Shown here piece after piece: positions 1 through 9,303 of a DNA stretch of 64,000 nucleotides. The position numbers and the translations under genes were made by a program. The notes under the pieces were generated by a model. The model worked only from the letters and a program-made list of their open reading frames with translations, was not told the DNA's origin and did no database searches. Each line of letters begins with the position of its first letter. Within the stretch, counting starts at the first letter, position 1. The DNA lies in the NCBI GenBank assembly GCA_008125075.1, contig VLTH01000002.1, positions 1,469,351-1,533,350 on the forward strand, written 5' to 3'. The DNA is from Acetivibrio alkalicellulosi. Lineage in GTDB: Bacteria > Bacillota > Clostridia > Acetivibrionales > Acetivibrionaceae.

Positions 1-1053
1 CTGTTTTAAATCCTCTAAATTACTTAAAATTTTATGATATTCCAAAGATATTCTTTGGTATTCAAGCTCTTTTATGTGATCTTCTATCTTTTTTATACTT
101 TCTAAAAGTTCTTCCTTTTTAACATGAAATTCTTTAATACTTTCATTTACAAATATATATGCATTTCCAAGTTGATATTTATTTTTTTCAAGCCTGTCCA
201 TCATATCTTTGTATTCTTGAAGTTTTTTTAGGAGATTATAAGACTTACTTTTAAAGCTTTCAAAAACTTCTCTTTCAACTATCATACTTTCATTTTTAAC
301 AATTTGCCATGCATGATTTTTTATAAGTTCTTTTATATTTTCAATAGAATTGCCATTTTTATTTAGTTGCTCTTCAATTGTAGGTATAAACCACTTTTTA
401 ATTAAAGCACTGGTATTTTTACAGTCATTAAAAAAGGAAGTTAATCCTGCCTCTGCCTCATTAATTTTAACCATAAGGTTTTTCCATTCAGACTGATTTA
501 TCTTATAAGATAGAAGTCTTTTTGAATACTCCTTTTTGTCATCTGGTAAATGCCATCTAAATAGAGTAACATTCTCCCCTTCTTTTTCTGCATCAGACAG
601 ACTCTTTATAACCTTTTCAAAGTCAACGAGCTTTACAATACCTCTCTCATCCTGTAAAAGTTCGATATTTTTTATATCAAAATCACTTTCTCTTTCATAT
701 TCAGAAATGAAAGTAATTATTTTAATGTTTTCTGAATCATTACTCTGACTCAACACTCTCTTAATTCCAATACCAGTCATCACCCTTTTAGAACTATTAT
801 CTAAAATCCACTCAATCATCACATAAACAGGTGCCTTAGAGTTTTTAAAGTAGTTTTTAAAAGGCCTGTCTTTAAGCTTTTGCTGTGGTATTATGGGCTG
901 GAGCATCATCTGTACCAAAACCGTCTTTCCTCCACCATTTTGAAGGTTTAATAAGGTGTTTTCTCCATTATAAAAGTCAAATGTTTCATCATATATATGT
1001 CTATTGTCATTGTATGTGAAATTAATAAATCTTATTTTTCCTATCTTAGCCAT
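1..1053 (-). CDS. jetC: Wadjet JetC, SMC-like ATPase (N-terminal part, runs off the left edge)
   Basis: The minus-strand reading frame opens at ATG 1053 and stays open to base 1, giving about 351 residues of the N-terminus. A GAGGAG Shine-Dalgarno lies just before the start. Near residue 40 there is a Walker A segment, NGGGKTVLVQMML, in the position expected for condensin/MukB-type ATPases. It is followed by long Glu/Lys-rich helices that look like the start of a coiled coil. It lies 16 bases after jetB in the same direction. In Wadjet systems JetC is the DNA-translocating SMC subunit, working with the kleisin JetA, JetB and the nuclease JetD to cut small circular DNA. JetD would lie left of this window and cannot be checked. 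Confidence 0.8.
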   Translation of the reverse strand, partial: MAKIGKIRFINFTYNDNRHIYDETFDFYNGENTLLNLQNGGGKTVLVQMMLQPIIPQQKLKDRPFKNYFKNSKAPVYVMIEWILDNSSKRVMTGIGIKRVLSQSNDSENIKIITFISEYERESDFDIKNIELLQDERGIVKLVDFEKVIKSLSDAEKEGENVTLFRWHLPDDKKEYSKRLLSYKINQSEWKNLMVKINEAEAGLTSFFNDCKNTSALIKKWFIPTIEEQLNKNGNSIENIKELIKNHAWQIVKNESMIVEREVFESFKSKSYNLLKKLQEYKDMMDRLEKNKYQLGNAYIFVNESIKEFHVKKEELLESIKKIEDHIKELEYQRISLEYHKILSNLEDLKQ

Positions 1054-1069
1054 TTCAAACTCCTCATTG

Positions 1070-1756
1070 TCAGTTTAGAATTTTTTCTATAATTTCAAGC
1101 CTTGAATTATCCAAAAAATTATATGTCATAAAGTTTGTAAACTTTGCTGAAGGTCTTATATCTTCCTCTGCTGTATCATAAATCAAAAGCCCATGCTTTG
1201 CTAAAAATGTACAAACACTTCTTATATAACCATACTTTGTTTTCCTCTTACCCTCTTCATCTATCTGAAGAGCATTCCAGTGTTCAAACATTCCAGTTAT
1301 ATTAAGTGCAGCTTCTTCTTGTTCGATCTCTATATTTTTTTTGGAATTTGCATATTCAAGCCTTGTAGTAATAATTTCTTCAAGTTCACTCACTCTAATA
1401 AAATCCCTCGATTTTACATAACTTCCTTTACCACTGTAGAAAACCGTTATAATAACTATAATTATATATTGTGATAAATAAAAGTCAATTTTACGGGCAT
1501 CATAACTAATTATTTTTTGTAATTCCATATCTTTAATACCTAAGACATCATTGTCTTCATGGGGAATAATATATACTACCTGATTATATTTTTCTATTAA
1601 AACATCGCTCTCTTTTGCTAAAACATCTAATACTTCTCTTACTTCATTATCAGAGTAATCTAAATATAGCTCTTTATTATTTTCAAAAGTAAGCTCTCCC
1701 TCTTTTAATAAAAAGTAATAAATTCTCATTGCCTTTTGTAAAGCTGTTTCATTCAA
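1070..1756 (-). CDS. jetB: Wadjet JetB-like (DUF6063-type, KITE-like) subunit
   Basis: 228 residues, encoded 2 bases after jetA and just before jetC, the usual jetABC order. The protein is mostly helical with winged-helix-like stretches and no catalytic motif. Its length and position match the JetB/MukE-like subunit, which bridges the kleisin to the SMC heads. I assign it mainly from context and from resemblance to the DUF6063 family found beside DUF5716-type JetA in clostridia. The hydrophobic run around residues 95-107 (YIIIVIITVF) is unusual for this family and could be mistaken for a membrane segment. Confidence 0.65.
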   Translation of the reverse strand: MNETALQKAMRIYYFLLKEGELTFENNKELYLDYSDNEVREVLDVLAKESDVLIEKYNQVVYIIPHEDNDVLGIKDMELQKIISYDARKIDFYLSQYIIIVIITVFYSGKGSYVKSRDFIRVSELEEIITTRLEYANSKKNIEIEQEEAALNITGMFEHWNALQIDEEGKRKTKYGYIRSVCTFLAKHGLLIYDTAEEDIRPSAKFTNFMTYNFLDNSRLEIIEKILN

Positions 1757-1758
1757 AT

Positions 1759-3486
1759 TTAACTCACCTCAATTTTAAACAATATATCAGGACAATTTAG
1801 CCCTGCTACTTTTTCAAAACTATAACTTACATCATTTTCATTTAAATTAAAACCTTCATTATCACTTTTATCTATAAACTTTTCGGGTACAAACACTTTT
1901 TTATTTCTTGATAAAAGAATTTTTAATTTTGATATTTTATTAAAGCTTTTATCTTTGTTAAACAAGCTAACTACACAATATTTTATATCAAATGCTTCTG
2001 AGGGATTAAATACTGTCTTTTCACTTTGACTCTTAATTGTAGAAAAATCAACTTCTTTAATGCTGCTAAGGTTTAAAAGTATATTTGTCAAAACTTTAAG
2101 ATCAGGCACAAGTTTATTGTATTCATCTTCAGAGCTAAAAATAAGATTTGAAAGAAGTATCTCTTTTTCAGGACTCTCTAAAGCCCTTTTGCATATAGTC
2201 TCAAATATATTAATATACATTTCATTTGCCTTTTTGATCATTATATCTTTTTCACTTTCTCCTCTAGAAAAATATCTTTTAGACATAAGTATATTGCTTC
2301 CCTCAACTTCTCCTTCTCCTCTAGCAATTTTTTGCTCTTTTAACGCCTTGCTCAAATTAAACATTTTATTCAAATCGGGCTTAAATAGAGGTCTTAATAT
2401 CTTAATAAGAGAGTATGCCAACTCAGGGTTCTTTTCTATTTTCTTTGTTACACATTCATCAAAATTAAGTCTGTTTTCAAACCCAATAAAAAGTATATTA
2501 TCAACTGCTTCATTGTATATTTTTTGAAGTTCTTGTTGCTTTAGCAAAAGATTTGACTGCTCACTAATAATAAATTTGAGTTTCCCTTTAATGTAGGATA
2601 TATTTTCAATTTCTTTTTCTAAAGTATCCTTATCAATTCTTGAGTAATCACTATCTAAAATTGAATTTTCAACTTTTCCTATTAATTCATACAAATTGCC
2701 ATATCCTTCTTTTTGCTCGTTAATAGAAGAAAATGTAGCATTATATATTTTTTCATATTCCTCAGTTCCCGTACTGCTTATATCTTCTTTTACCTTTTTT
2801 ATAAAGTAATTTATTCTCTGTATCTGTGTTTTACTTATATTAAAAAGGCTGTCCACATTATTTTTGGCAGCATTAAAATTTCTCTTTTTAATAGAAAGAC
2901 TTAATTTGAACTGTTCAATTGAAACCTTTAGTGAATCTTCTATTTCTAAAGTGTTGAACATAAACTTATAACCTTGTGGAGTCATATAATATGAATAAGT
3001 GCCTTCATTTCCTAATGGCACTCTCCTGTCATCTATAAGTTTTACATTTATTTTTTCCTCTTTATCACTTTCAAAATTATAGGTTTTAAAATAGTGGGGA
3101 ATCCCACTGTTTTGAAGGCAATCCTTTATTACAAAATCAGCAATCTCAAAATATTCTTCATCATCTATATTCTTTTTAAAATATTCAACATCAAGCCTTC
3201 TTATAAATAAAGCCACGTCATTTTTAGTACAGGTCTCTTCAATCAATGATTTTTCCATAATAAAACATAAGACAAGCATTACTAGATTAATTGACTCTGC
3301 TCCATCAAAATTATACTCTCTAAGTTTTATCTTTCTAGAAGTCCTCGTTGTTATATAATCCACTATTGCAACTATCTCAGCACGCCTGTGAAAGTCTTTT
3401 AAAAAGTCAAATATCAAGTTACATCCCTCTTTAATATTTCTATTTTTCCAAATAGAACCTTTGATTTTATGCTCATTTACATTCAT
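1759..3486 (-). CDS. jetA: Wadjet JetA-like (DUF5716-type, kleisin) subunit
   Basis: 575 residues, first gene of the jetABC operon. The N-terminal ~200 residues are compact and helical (winged-helix-like), the middle (about 230-330) is Lys/Glu-rich coiled coil, and the C-terminus is more beta-rich. This resembles MukF-type kleisins and the DUF5716 JetA family. The start is ATG 3486. No convincing Shine-Dalgarno precedes it, so a downstream start is possible. Its role would be to tie the JetC heads to JetB during plasmid recognition. Together with the GGGKT ATPase downstream, this supports a Wadjet call, most like type II; the subtype is inferred. Confidence 0.65.
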   Translation of the reverse strand: MNVNEHKIKGSIWKNRNIKEGCNLIFDFLKDFHRRAEIVAIVDYITTRTSRKIKLREYNFDGAESINLVMLVLCFIMEKSLIEETCTKNDVALFIRRLDVEYFKKNIDDEEYFEIADFVIKDCLQNSGIPHYFKTYNFESDKEEKINVKLIDDRRVPLGNEGTYSYYMTPQGYKFMFNTLEIEDSLKVSIEQFKLSLSIKKRNFNAAKNNVDSLFNISKTQIQRINYFIKKVKEDISSTGTEEYEKIYNATFSSINEQKEGYGNLYELIGKVENSILDSDYSRIDKDTLEKEIENISYIKGKLKFIISEQSNLLLKQQELQKIYNEAVDNILFIGFENRLNFDECVTKKIEKNPELAYSLIKILRPLFKPDLNKMFNLSKALKEQKIARGEGEVEGSNILMSKRYFSRGESEKDIMIKKANEMYINIFETICKRALESPEKEILLSNLIFSSEDEYNKLVPDLKVLTNILLNLSSIKEVDFSTIKSQSEKTVFNPSEAFDIKYCVVSLFNKDKSFNKISKLKILLSRNKKVFVPEKFIDKSDNEGFNLNENDVSYSFEKVAGLNCPDILFKIEVS

Positions 3487-3669
3487 AGTTTTTTGCTTAT
3501 GAATATCTTATTTACACAAATAGAATTATATCATTTTAGTAATTTTTTTAAAACATTTTTTTAACTTATTTCTAAAAAGTTTTGTATACTATTAGTATTA
3601 ACAGGCTCTATACTATGTTATTTTTATCAATGCTTAATTGGAAATCTAATCTAACAAACTCCTCGATTC

Positions 3670-4451
3670 AATTTAACTCTTGGTAGAAAGTATCATTTTT
3701 TTACGATTGATATTATGATCATTTTCTTTAATGGTTTTTCGCCGTCTTCTTTTATTTTATAGTCATCAATAAATCGGAATATCCATTCCTCGTTTCTTTT
3801 TCACTCTCTAACATATAAATTCCATCCACAAATAAAAGGGTTATAAAAATTGCCTTACTTGTCATCTCATTATAAAAAGCTTACCTTAAACTTAATTTTA
3901 TTATATAAATTTTAAATATATCCGATAAATTTAATAATATTAATACACATTGGCTAACTTTAAGAGAGGTGAAATACTTGATTCACATTAATAATTACTA
4001 CGATATAGAAAAACTAAGCTTTAAGCATATACTTAGCTTAGATTACATTAAATTATTAAAACGCAATTTTAAAATGATTTCTGCTTATGCTACTGGTAAT
4101 TCTGATTCTTGGAGTTCTTTCAATATGAAAGAAGCTGGCATGTTTTGCATAATAACTCAAGATGATATAAACAATGGACTAACTTGCACCCAACTTTTTA
4201 GGGATTTTAGAAAAATGTTTAATTCATGTGTTCCTGAACACGCAGAACTAATAATACTTCCATCAGGTAAAAAAATTTGGTTTGCATTTATAATGAGCAC
4301 TACTAAATTTACTTTTTTACATCTTCAATACGGTTTACTAGGTCCAGAGTTTGACTCATGGTTAAAGTGTTTCAATTTAGGAATTAGCTTTTTTTAACAT
4401 ATGTCTATCTGAACTTTACAATAATCTCTTTTTAAATAATTGGTAAATAAG
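3670..4451. repeat. Dispersed duplicated element, copy A (782 bp; copy B at 60488-61425)
   Basis: The sequence is nearly identical to 60488-61425 in the same orientation. It carries the 3' tail of a PD-(D/E)XK-type gene (minus strand, about 3675-3765), an untranslated stretch and a small plus-strand gene (3978-4397). Compared with copy B it lacks about 140 bp between 3764 and 3772 and an 18-bp stretch near 3945. No terminal inverted repeats or transposase are visible, so how it was duplicated is unclear. Confidence 0.85.
3978..4397 (+). CDS. Hypothetical protein in the duplicated element (intact copy)
   Basis: About 140 residues, not recognised. AGAGAGGTG at 3962-3970 is well placed for TTG 3978; the in-frame GTG at 3969 lies inside that Shine-Dalgarno, so I prefer the TTG start. 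The protein is soluble-looking, without signal peptide or membrane helix, and has an aromatic C-terminus (GLLGPEFDSWLKCF). A second copy at 60951 differs in few codons but has one extra A in an A-run and is shifted. The two copies retain mostly synonymous or mild changes, suggesting a real gene. No neighbour gives a function. Confidence 0.5.
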   Translation: MIHINNYYDIEKLSFKHILSLDYIKLLKRNFKMISAYATGNSDSWSSFNMKEAGMFCIITQDDINNGLTCTQLFRDFRKMFNSCVPEHAELIILPSGKKIWFAFIMSTTKFTFLHLQYGLLGPEFDSWLKCFNLGISFF

Positions 4452-4494
4452 TGCAGATGGATTATGAATACTTGCTTAATTCTGCAAACAAAAT

Positions 4495-4653
4495 TTAACC
4501 GATAATTTTTGATCTTGAAGTAGCAAAATCACCAATATTTTCCCAGTGTTTTTTATACTTCCCAATAGTAGTCTGATTATTAAGAACTATTGATAGTGCA
4601 TCAGTGAGAGCATAGCTGAAATTTTCTGCTTTATCCCCTCTACCGAAATATAT
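4495..4653 (-). pseudogene. C-terminal remnant of an unrecognised gene
   Basis: An open minus-strand frame of about 50 codons (containing NFSYALTDALSIVLNNQTT and ends SRSKIIG) follows the PIN toxin and overlaps its last codons in another frame. The frame has no start codon or Shine-Dalgarno and opens directly after a stop. The composition is protein-like, so I read it as the surviving tail of a gene. The family is not recognised. Confidence 0.3.
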
Positions 4654-5050
4654 TCATTATGTATTCATTGCGTATATTCCTGTATATATAAAAGTCAGAA
4701 TCAATAGAAATGATTTCTTTAATACTCTCTATTTCAGAAATTATAATTAAAGTAGCCTCTGCAAAGTCCATAGGTACATCAGAATATTTCTTTGAAAGTT
4801 CAATTATTCTCCCAATATTTTCTCTAGAAATATCTTTTACTTCTAAGCTACCTCGTTTAATCCACTCTAGCAAATTCATTTGAGTCTCCACACTAAAATC
4901 CAACATGTGTAAAGCTTCTGTAATCACTGGCCATGATGTATATAAACGACCTCGAAAACTTTTCATAAAATCTTTAATTAATATATGATATTTATCACTT
5001 CTATCAAACAATGCTATTAAAGGTCCAGCATCAATAAGACATCTTTTCAT
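4640..5050 (-). CDS. PIN-domain toxin (VapC-like ribonuclease)
   Basis: 136 residues. The N-terminus has the PIN signature LIDAGPLIALF with the first acidic residue. Further acids appear at E45 (VITEAL), around D93-E97 (PMDFAEATLI) and in the terminal IDSDFYIY. These fit the four-acid metal site of VapC-type ribonucleases, which cut RNA to stop growth. The start overlaps the antitoxin gene by 20 bases, typical of a coupled toxin-antitoxin operon. A damaged copy lacking the N-terminal third and the antitoxin lies at 51244. This copy looks complete. Confidence 0.8.
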   Translation of the reverse strand: MKRCLIDAGPLIALFDRSDKYHILIKDFMKSFRGRLYTSWPVITEALHMLDFSVETQMNLLEWIKRGSLEVKDISRENIGRIIELSKKYSDVPMDFAEATLIIISEIESIKEIISIDSDFYIYRNIRNEYIMNIFR

Positions 5051-5279
5051 TTATTTTTTCTCTCACTTTCTTTTTATATGACTGAGACAAATCACCTTTT
5101 TCACTGCCATGCTTACCAAATAAATCTTCTCCTAGATCATATGGATTCTGTTTTTTTTCATGAACAATTATATATTCTTTTATAGCTTCTTTTAAAATGT
5201 CTGTTTTGGAAATATTTTCTTGTTTAGATATTAAATCAATTTTTTCTTCTAATTCTTTTGATAATCTTACACTAATCAT
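5031..5279 (-). CDS. Ribbon-helix-helix antitoxin of the PIN toxin
   Basis: 82 residues, upstream of and overlapping the PIN toxin gene. The N-terminus MISVRLSKELEEKIDLISK, followed by ISKTDILKEAIKEYI, is a ribbon-helix-helix DNA-binding fold. The charged C-terminal ~35 residues would wrap the toxin. AGGTGTTGTAC precedes ATG 5279. Such antitoxins neutralise the toxin and repress their own operon; the promoter should lie in 5280-5350. The segment 5310-5346 recurs beside the damaged copy at 51527-51560. Confidence 0.8.
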   Translation of the reverse strand: MISVRLSKELEEKIDLISKQENISKTDILKEAIKEYIIVHEKKQNPYDLGEDLFGKHGSEKGDLSQSYKKKVREKINEKMSY

Positions 5280-5396
5280 AGTACAACACCTCCGTAATAC
5301 AAATCGTAATACACTTCTGTTAAAATGTCAAGACTGAAGGTCATATTGGGTGTATGTATCAAAAGTGAAGAAAAATATTCCAGAAACTTAAGTTGC

Positions 5397-7364
5397 TCAG
5401 TTTAGTTTCAAACCATTATATCTTAACGTACTAATTGCTGTTGCTATAATTTCGGCATGATCAAAAGCTAAACCTCCACCTTCTAACACATCAAACTCAA
5501 TTCTTTTAAACTTACTTATCTTTTCTCTCAGTATCGCACATATTTTTATATCTCCAGCAATTAATGTAAGCTTAATTAAATCTTCTTCTTTGTAAAACAT
5601 AATATCAAACCATCTTGCATCAATTGAATCTCCTCCTCTCTCCGCCTCAACTATGTCTCCTGTTATAACCGAAGCAAATGTATTAGATATAATTCTTCCC
5701 CGTGGATCTCTATCTGGCTTACTGAATACTCCAACTGGGATAATGGTTAAAGGTTCCACACTAGTTTCTTCCTTTACTTCCCTGAAAGCACATTCCTCAA
5801 TGGTTTCATTAGGCTTAACAAATCCACCAGGTAAAGCCCACTTATTCATATAAGGATGTTCTCCTCTCTTTATAAGTAAAAGAGATAGATTTGTCTGCTT
5901 ATAATTATCAGTCTCTTGGCAACACAAAGCAAATACTGCAATATCAACTGCAACTGAAGGTCTATTATAATCATTAATATTATAAGCCTCTAAGAATATT
6001 TCTTCATCCGTCTTATAAGATATTTGTTTTTTAGTGAATATGTGTTTTAATTCTTCCTTAGACCTATTTGAGTAAAATAAAGGAATTACACCATTAATAA
6101 AATCAGAGCCTTTTTCGGTTAGATATATTCTCCGCTCTTTTATTTCCAACAAGTTATTATCAAGAGTATACTTAACCTCTTCCTCAAATTTCTTACAGAA
6201 ATCTATACCAAATCGCTTTTCAAATGCATCCAAATCCACAAATCCAAAGTAAAAAGATACCGAAACCATCTTAGCAATGCTTTCTTCTATTGGCAATTTA
6301 TATATATCTTGAAATGGAAGTTTATTTTCTAAAATGGCTTTTTTATAACGTTCCAATCTTTTATCAGCGGCTCCCAAATTATAGGCAAGATAATTCATTG
6401 CAAAAGATTGGGCACCTAAGCCTATTCCTACATATGGTATTCCGTAAACAACTCTGTTTGTAAGATAATCACTGGTACCATAGTCATTTTCGATTCTACT
6501 AAAGGTATTTTTTCCTACATTTGCATGATATCCATTTTCTCTTAATATATTGTAAGCAATTTGATATTGATGCAATGCCTTATATATTGATACTCCACCA
6601 GATTCAAACTCCAACTTTGTTCCTTTATACCTATTTCTATAAAGGGTTATATACTCAGGCGAAAGCAAAACTGCATATCTTAATGTGTTTTCAAATTCTT
6701 TATCATTTTGATGTAAAAACCCATACATTAAATCTATGTTAAATCTTTCATATCCTGCTTTTCTAATATTTTCAACAGCCTTTTCATACAATGATGCTGA
6801 GCCTTCTCTACCAAGCTCTGAAAGCAATTTTTCAGATACTGTTTGTATTCCCATACTTATACGTTTGTAGCCTATATCATATAAGGCTTTTATTTTATCA
6901 GGTTCTTCTGCTGCAATAACAGGAGTAGTCTCAACACTAAAAACTGTTTCTTTATCTATGTTAAATTTTTCACAAGTTGCCCTTGTTATTTTTTTAAGAT
7001 TTTCCACTGAAAGCTTAGCAGGAGTTCCTCCTCCTAGATCATATCCAATTATTTTCTTACCCTTTAATATTTCTGAATACATGTTTATTTCTTTTAGTAA
7101 CAACTTTACATATTCATCTTCTAAGCTTTCTTCTGGATTCTCCAAAACAACATACTCGCAAAACTTACAGCGTGTCTTACAAAATGGTATGTGAATATAC
7201 AACGACAATTCTTCAGCATTTTCCCAGTCAGCTCTTACTATCTCTTTAATCTGCTTATCATCGCGTATCTTATATTCCATAAACGAATTAGATGTAAGTG
7301 GATATGCAGTATTTGCATAATGATGATAAAATAACCCATTTTCATAAACTTCATTACACTTCAT
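5397..7364 (-). CDS. Radical SAM (HemN/HemW-like) - Nudix hydrolase fusion protein
   Basis: 655 residues with two enzyme domains. Residues ~50-440 form a radical SAM domain of the coproporphyrinogen-oxidase-like class: C62-x3-C66-x2-C69 for the 4Fe-4S cluster, GGGTP at 111-115, and a HemN-type C-terminal region. Residues ~465-645 form a Nudix domain. Its box runs about 514-535 (GFVKPNE...REVKEE), preceded by KWALPGG and followed by RDPRGRIIS, as in ADP-ribose pyrophosphatase/NrtR-type Nudix proteins. The last residues (AFDHAEII) also resemble that group. HemW-like proteins bind heme or act on porphyrins; the substrate here is unknown. The gene stands alone, 77 bases downstream of the lipoprotein gene. 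Domain calls are firm; the joint reaction is not known. Confidence 0.85.
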   Translation of the reverse strand: MKCNEVYENGLFYHHYANTAYPLTSNSFMEYKIRDDKQIKEIVRADWENAEELSLYIHIPFCKTRCKFCEYVVLENPEESLEDEYVKLLLKEINMYSEILKGKKIIGYDLGGGTPAKLSVENLKKITRATCEKFNIDKETVFSVETTPVIAAEEPDKIKALYDIGYKRISMGIQTVSEKLLSELGREGSASLYEKAVENIRKAGYERFNIDLMYGFLHQNDKEFENTLRYAVLLSPEYITLYRNRYKGTKLEFESGGVSIYKALHQYQIAYNILRENGYHANVGKNTFSRIENDYGTSDYLTNRVVYGIPYVGIGLGAQSFAMNYLAYNLGAADKRLERYKKAILENKLPFQDIYKLPIEESIAKMVSVSFYFGFVDLDAFEKRFGIDFCKKFEEEVKYTLDNNLLEIKERRIYLTEKGSDFINGVIPLFYSNRSKEELKHIFTKKQISYKTDEEIFLEAYNINDYNRPSVAVDIAVFALCCQETDNYKQTNLSLLLIKRGEHPYMNKWALPGGFVKPNETIEECAFREVKEETSVEPLTIIPVGVFSKPDRDPRGRIISNTFASVITGDIVEAERGGDSIDARWFDIMFYKEEDLIKLTLIAGDIKICAILREKISKFKRIEFDVLEGGGLAFDHAEIIATAISTLRYNGLKLN

Positions 7365-7441
7365 AATTATTCCCCCTGTTAACCATTATACTAATTATCA
7401 ATTTGATTATATCATGTTGATAATATGTTATCAAGTATAAC

Positions 7442-8122
7442 TTATTCAGCTGCTGCCCCAATATAAATGGATGATACGGCATTGTCTTCAATTCCAAATA
7501 TTATACCGCCGTATATACTTCCTACTATTACTGAAGACGTATCAATATTTTCAACTGGATCTATTTCATTTTTATAAGAATTAAGGACCTGTTCTTTTGT
7601 ACTACCTACGCCGATGCCTCTTTTTGTTTTATAGCTGCACGGACTTTTAATCTTTATTCTCTCTACCACAGTTTTATCATCATAGAATACCATATCAAAT
7701 TCAATACCCTTGCTGTTATAATACCAGCTCTGATGTTCCAGCCCGTCTGCCCCCCATTCAATTGCTTCTGATTTATTTTCAGGTTCACCGATTAATTTAA
7801 TTATTTCTTCATCTGTGGCATCAATTCTTAAGTCTCCTACTGATTCACTCTTCATAAGCTCAAAGCCTAAAAATAAGTAGTCTTTGTCGCTTACATCATC
7901 CATAATTAAAGGAGAAGGTTCTGTTTCAATTACTATTGTACTAGTTGGTGTTTGAACAGGAACATGTGAGGACTCTAAACTAGCATCTGCTTCTGTATTT
8001 TCTGAAACCGACATTAAAGGTGCTGGTGACTTGTCTGGCGTTTGTACTTCTATAAATTTATCACTACAACCGCTAAATAAAACTGTAAATGCTACACTAA
8101 GAACTACAATTGATTTTTTCAT
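7442..8122 (-). CDS. Putative lipoprotein
   Basis: 226 residues. MKKSIVVLSVAFTVLFSGC is a lipoprotein signal peptide with lipobox LFSGC, so Cys19 would be lipidated and the protein anchored outside the cell membrane. A Pro/Thr/Ser-rich linker (to about residue 75) leads to a folded domain of about 150 residues. That domain contains a stretch (KSPCSYKTKRGIGVGSTKEQVLNSY) resembling SmpA/BamE-like small domains, which also occur in clostridial lipoproteins. AAGGGGG precedes ATG 8122. No pathway can be assigned. Confidence 0.6.
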   Translation of the reverse strand: MKKSIVVLSVAFTVLFSGCSDKFIEVQTPDKSPAPLMSVSENTEADASLESSHVPVQTPTSTIVIETEPSPLIMDDVSDKDYLFLGFELMKSESVGDLRIDATDEEIIKLIGEPENKSEAIEWGADGLEHQSWYYNSKGIEFDMVFYDDKTVVERIKIKSPCSYKTKRGIGVGSTKEQVLNSYKNEIDPVENIDTSSVIVGSIYGGIIFGIEDNAVSSIYIGAAAE

Positions 8123-8249
8123 AAAAACCCCCTTAAATTTTTGGTTAGTGTAAAGTTTCTCATATAAATTTGATAGTTTTTCTAAATGTATATCCTTTAT
8201 CTTATCTATATTTAGTATCTCATCACCTGTTATCTTTCTAATACCATCT

Positions 8250-9035
8250 TTACATCATAATCTTATCTAAATCATTAATGAAATACGCAACATACTCCTT
8301 TTCAAAATGATAGCCTAACTTTTCTGCCAATTTAACTGACTCTTTGTTTGCGGCGTCCCAACTTGGATAAAGACCTCTATCTAAACATTCCAGAATTAGT
8401 TTAGAAGCACACGCAAGTGCTAGACCCTTTCTTCGATAGCCCTCTATTGTATCTATCTCAATCTCTATTCCCTTATCATATACTGTATAGGATGATGCAC
8501 CAGAAACAGGTTCATTATTATGAATTACTACAAAACCAAGACCTTGACTTTTGAAATCACTATAAGTATAGAACTGAGAACATAAGTATTTTAACCACTC
8601 TTGATTCTGAATCTTATTATATATTTCCTCATCTATCTTTCTAATGCTGTACTCAGAAGGCAGTTTTTCAATATATGAATTTAGTTTTTGCCTATCAAAT
8701 ACATCTGGCTCCTTCTTGATCGAATACCTCATAAATTTATTTGAATTATGGCTATATTCCTTCTCAATCAACTGTGACCACTCATCATTTTGTGGTATCA
8801 TTATGATAAAATCGGAAGGATAGAACTCAGGTATGTTTTTTACAAGTTCTAAATTTGGTACACCTGAGAAGAAACAAAAATCTGCAGTAATGATTTGTGC
8901 TGATTTTGGGTTGTGAATATCATCTACCCAAGCATTTCCCATATATCCTTGTAAACACGACCATATAAGAGTATCTTTCCAACTATCAAAAATTGTTTTA
9001 ATCCTATGCCTCTCTTCCTTTTCTAAATAATACAA
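8250..9035 (-). CDS. GNAT-family N-acetyltransferase (GNAT_acetyltran, PF12746-like)
   Basis: About 261 residues. The C-terminal half carries the acetyl-CoA site: GYRRKGLALACASKLI matches the R/Q-x-x-G-x-A loop, followed by NKESVKLAEKLGYHFEKEY. The N-terminal half (GNAWVDDI, FFSGVPN) matches the PF12746 subfamily of two-lobed acetyltransferases. The longest frame starts at TTG 9050, but GGAGG lies inside that start. TTG 9035, eight bases downstream of GGAGG, is the better start. The substrate is unknown. It stands alone. Confidence 0.75.
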   Translation of the reverse strand: MYYLEKEERHRIKTIFDSWKDTLIWSCLQGYMGNAWVDDIHNPKSAQIITADFCFFSGVPNLELVKNIPEFYPSDFIIMIPQNDEWSQLIEKEYSHNSNKFMRYSIKKEPDVFDRQKLNSYIEKLPSEYSIRKIDEEIYNKIQNQEWLKYLCSQFYTYSDFKSQGLGFVVIHNNEPVSGASSYTVYDKGIEIEIDTIEGYRRKGLALACASKLILECLDRGLYPSWDAANKESVKLAEKLGYHFEKEYVAYFINDLDKIMM

Positions 9036-9303
9036 TGTTGTATCCTCCAATTTATAATTAAAATTATACCATCTATAATTATATCTGTTTTCTGTTTTAG
9101 ATACTATTATGAATTAGTAGAGAAAATACAAATCCAAATAACCATTCTGATTTTTTGTGGTTCATAGATTTAAAACTCCGAATTACGCAAAATTGTAAAA
9201 TAAATCAACATTTTTTCCATTTTAAATTTATGTGTCAACTTCATACAAATATGTGGCATAATAATTCAGGTGAATTTTACATAACGGTTAAGGAGGAATT
9301 ATA

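Noticed and set aside
2060..2527. 155-codon plus-strand frame
   Set aside because: Antisense to the jetA-like gene, no start site, hydrophobic composition typical of reversed helical coding sequence.
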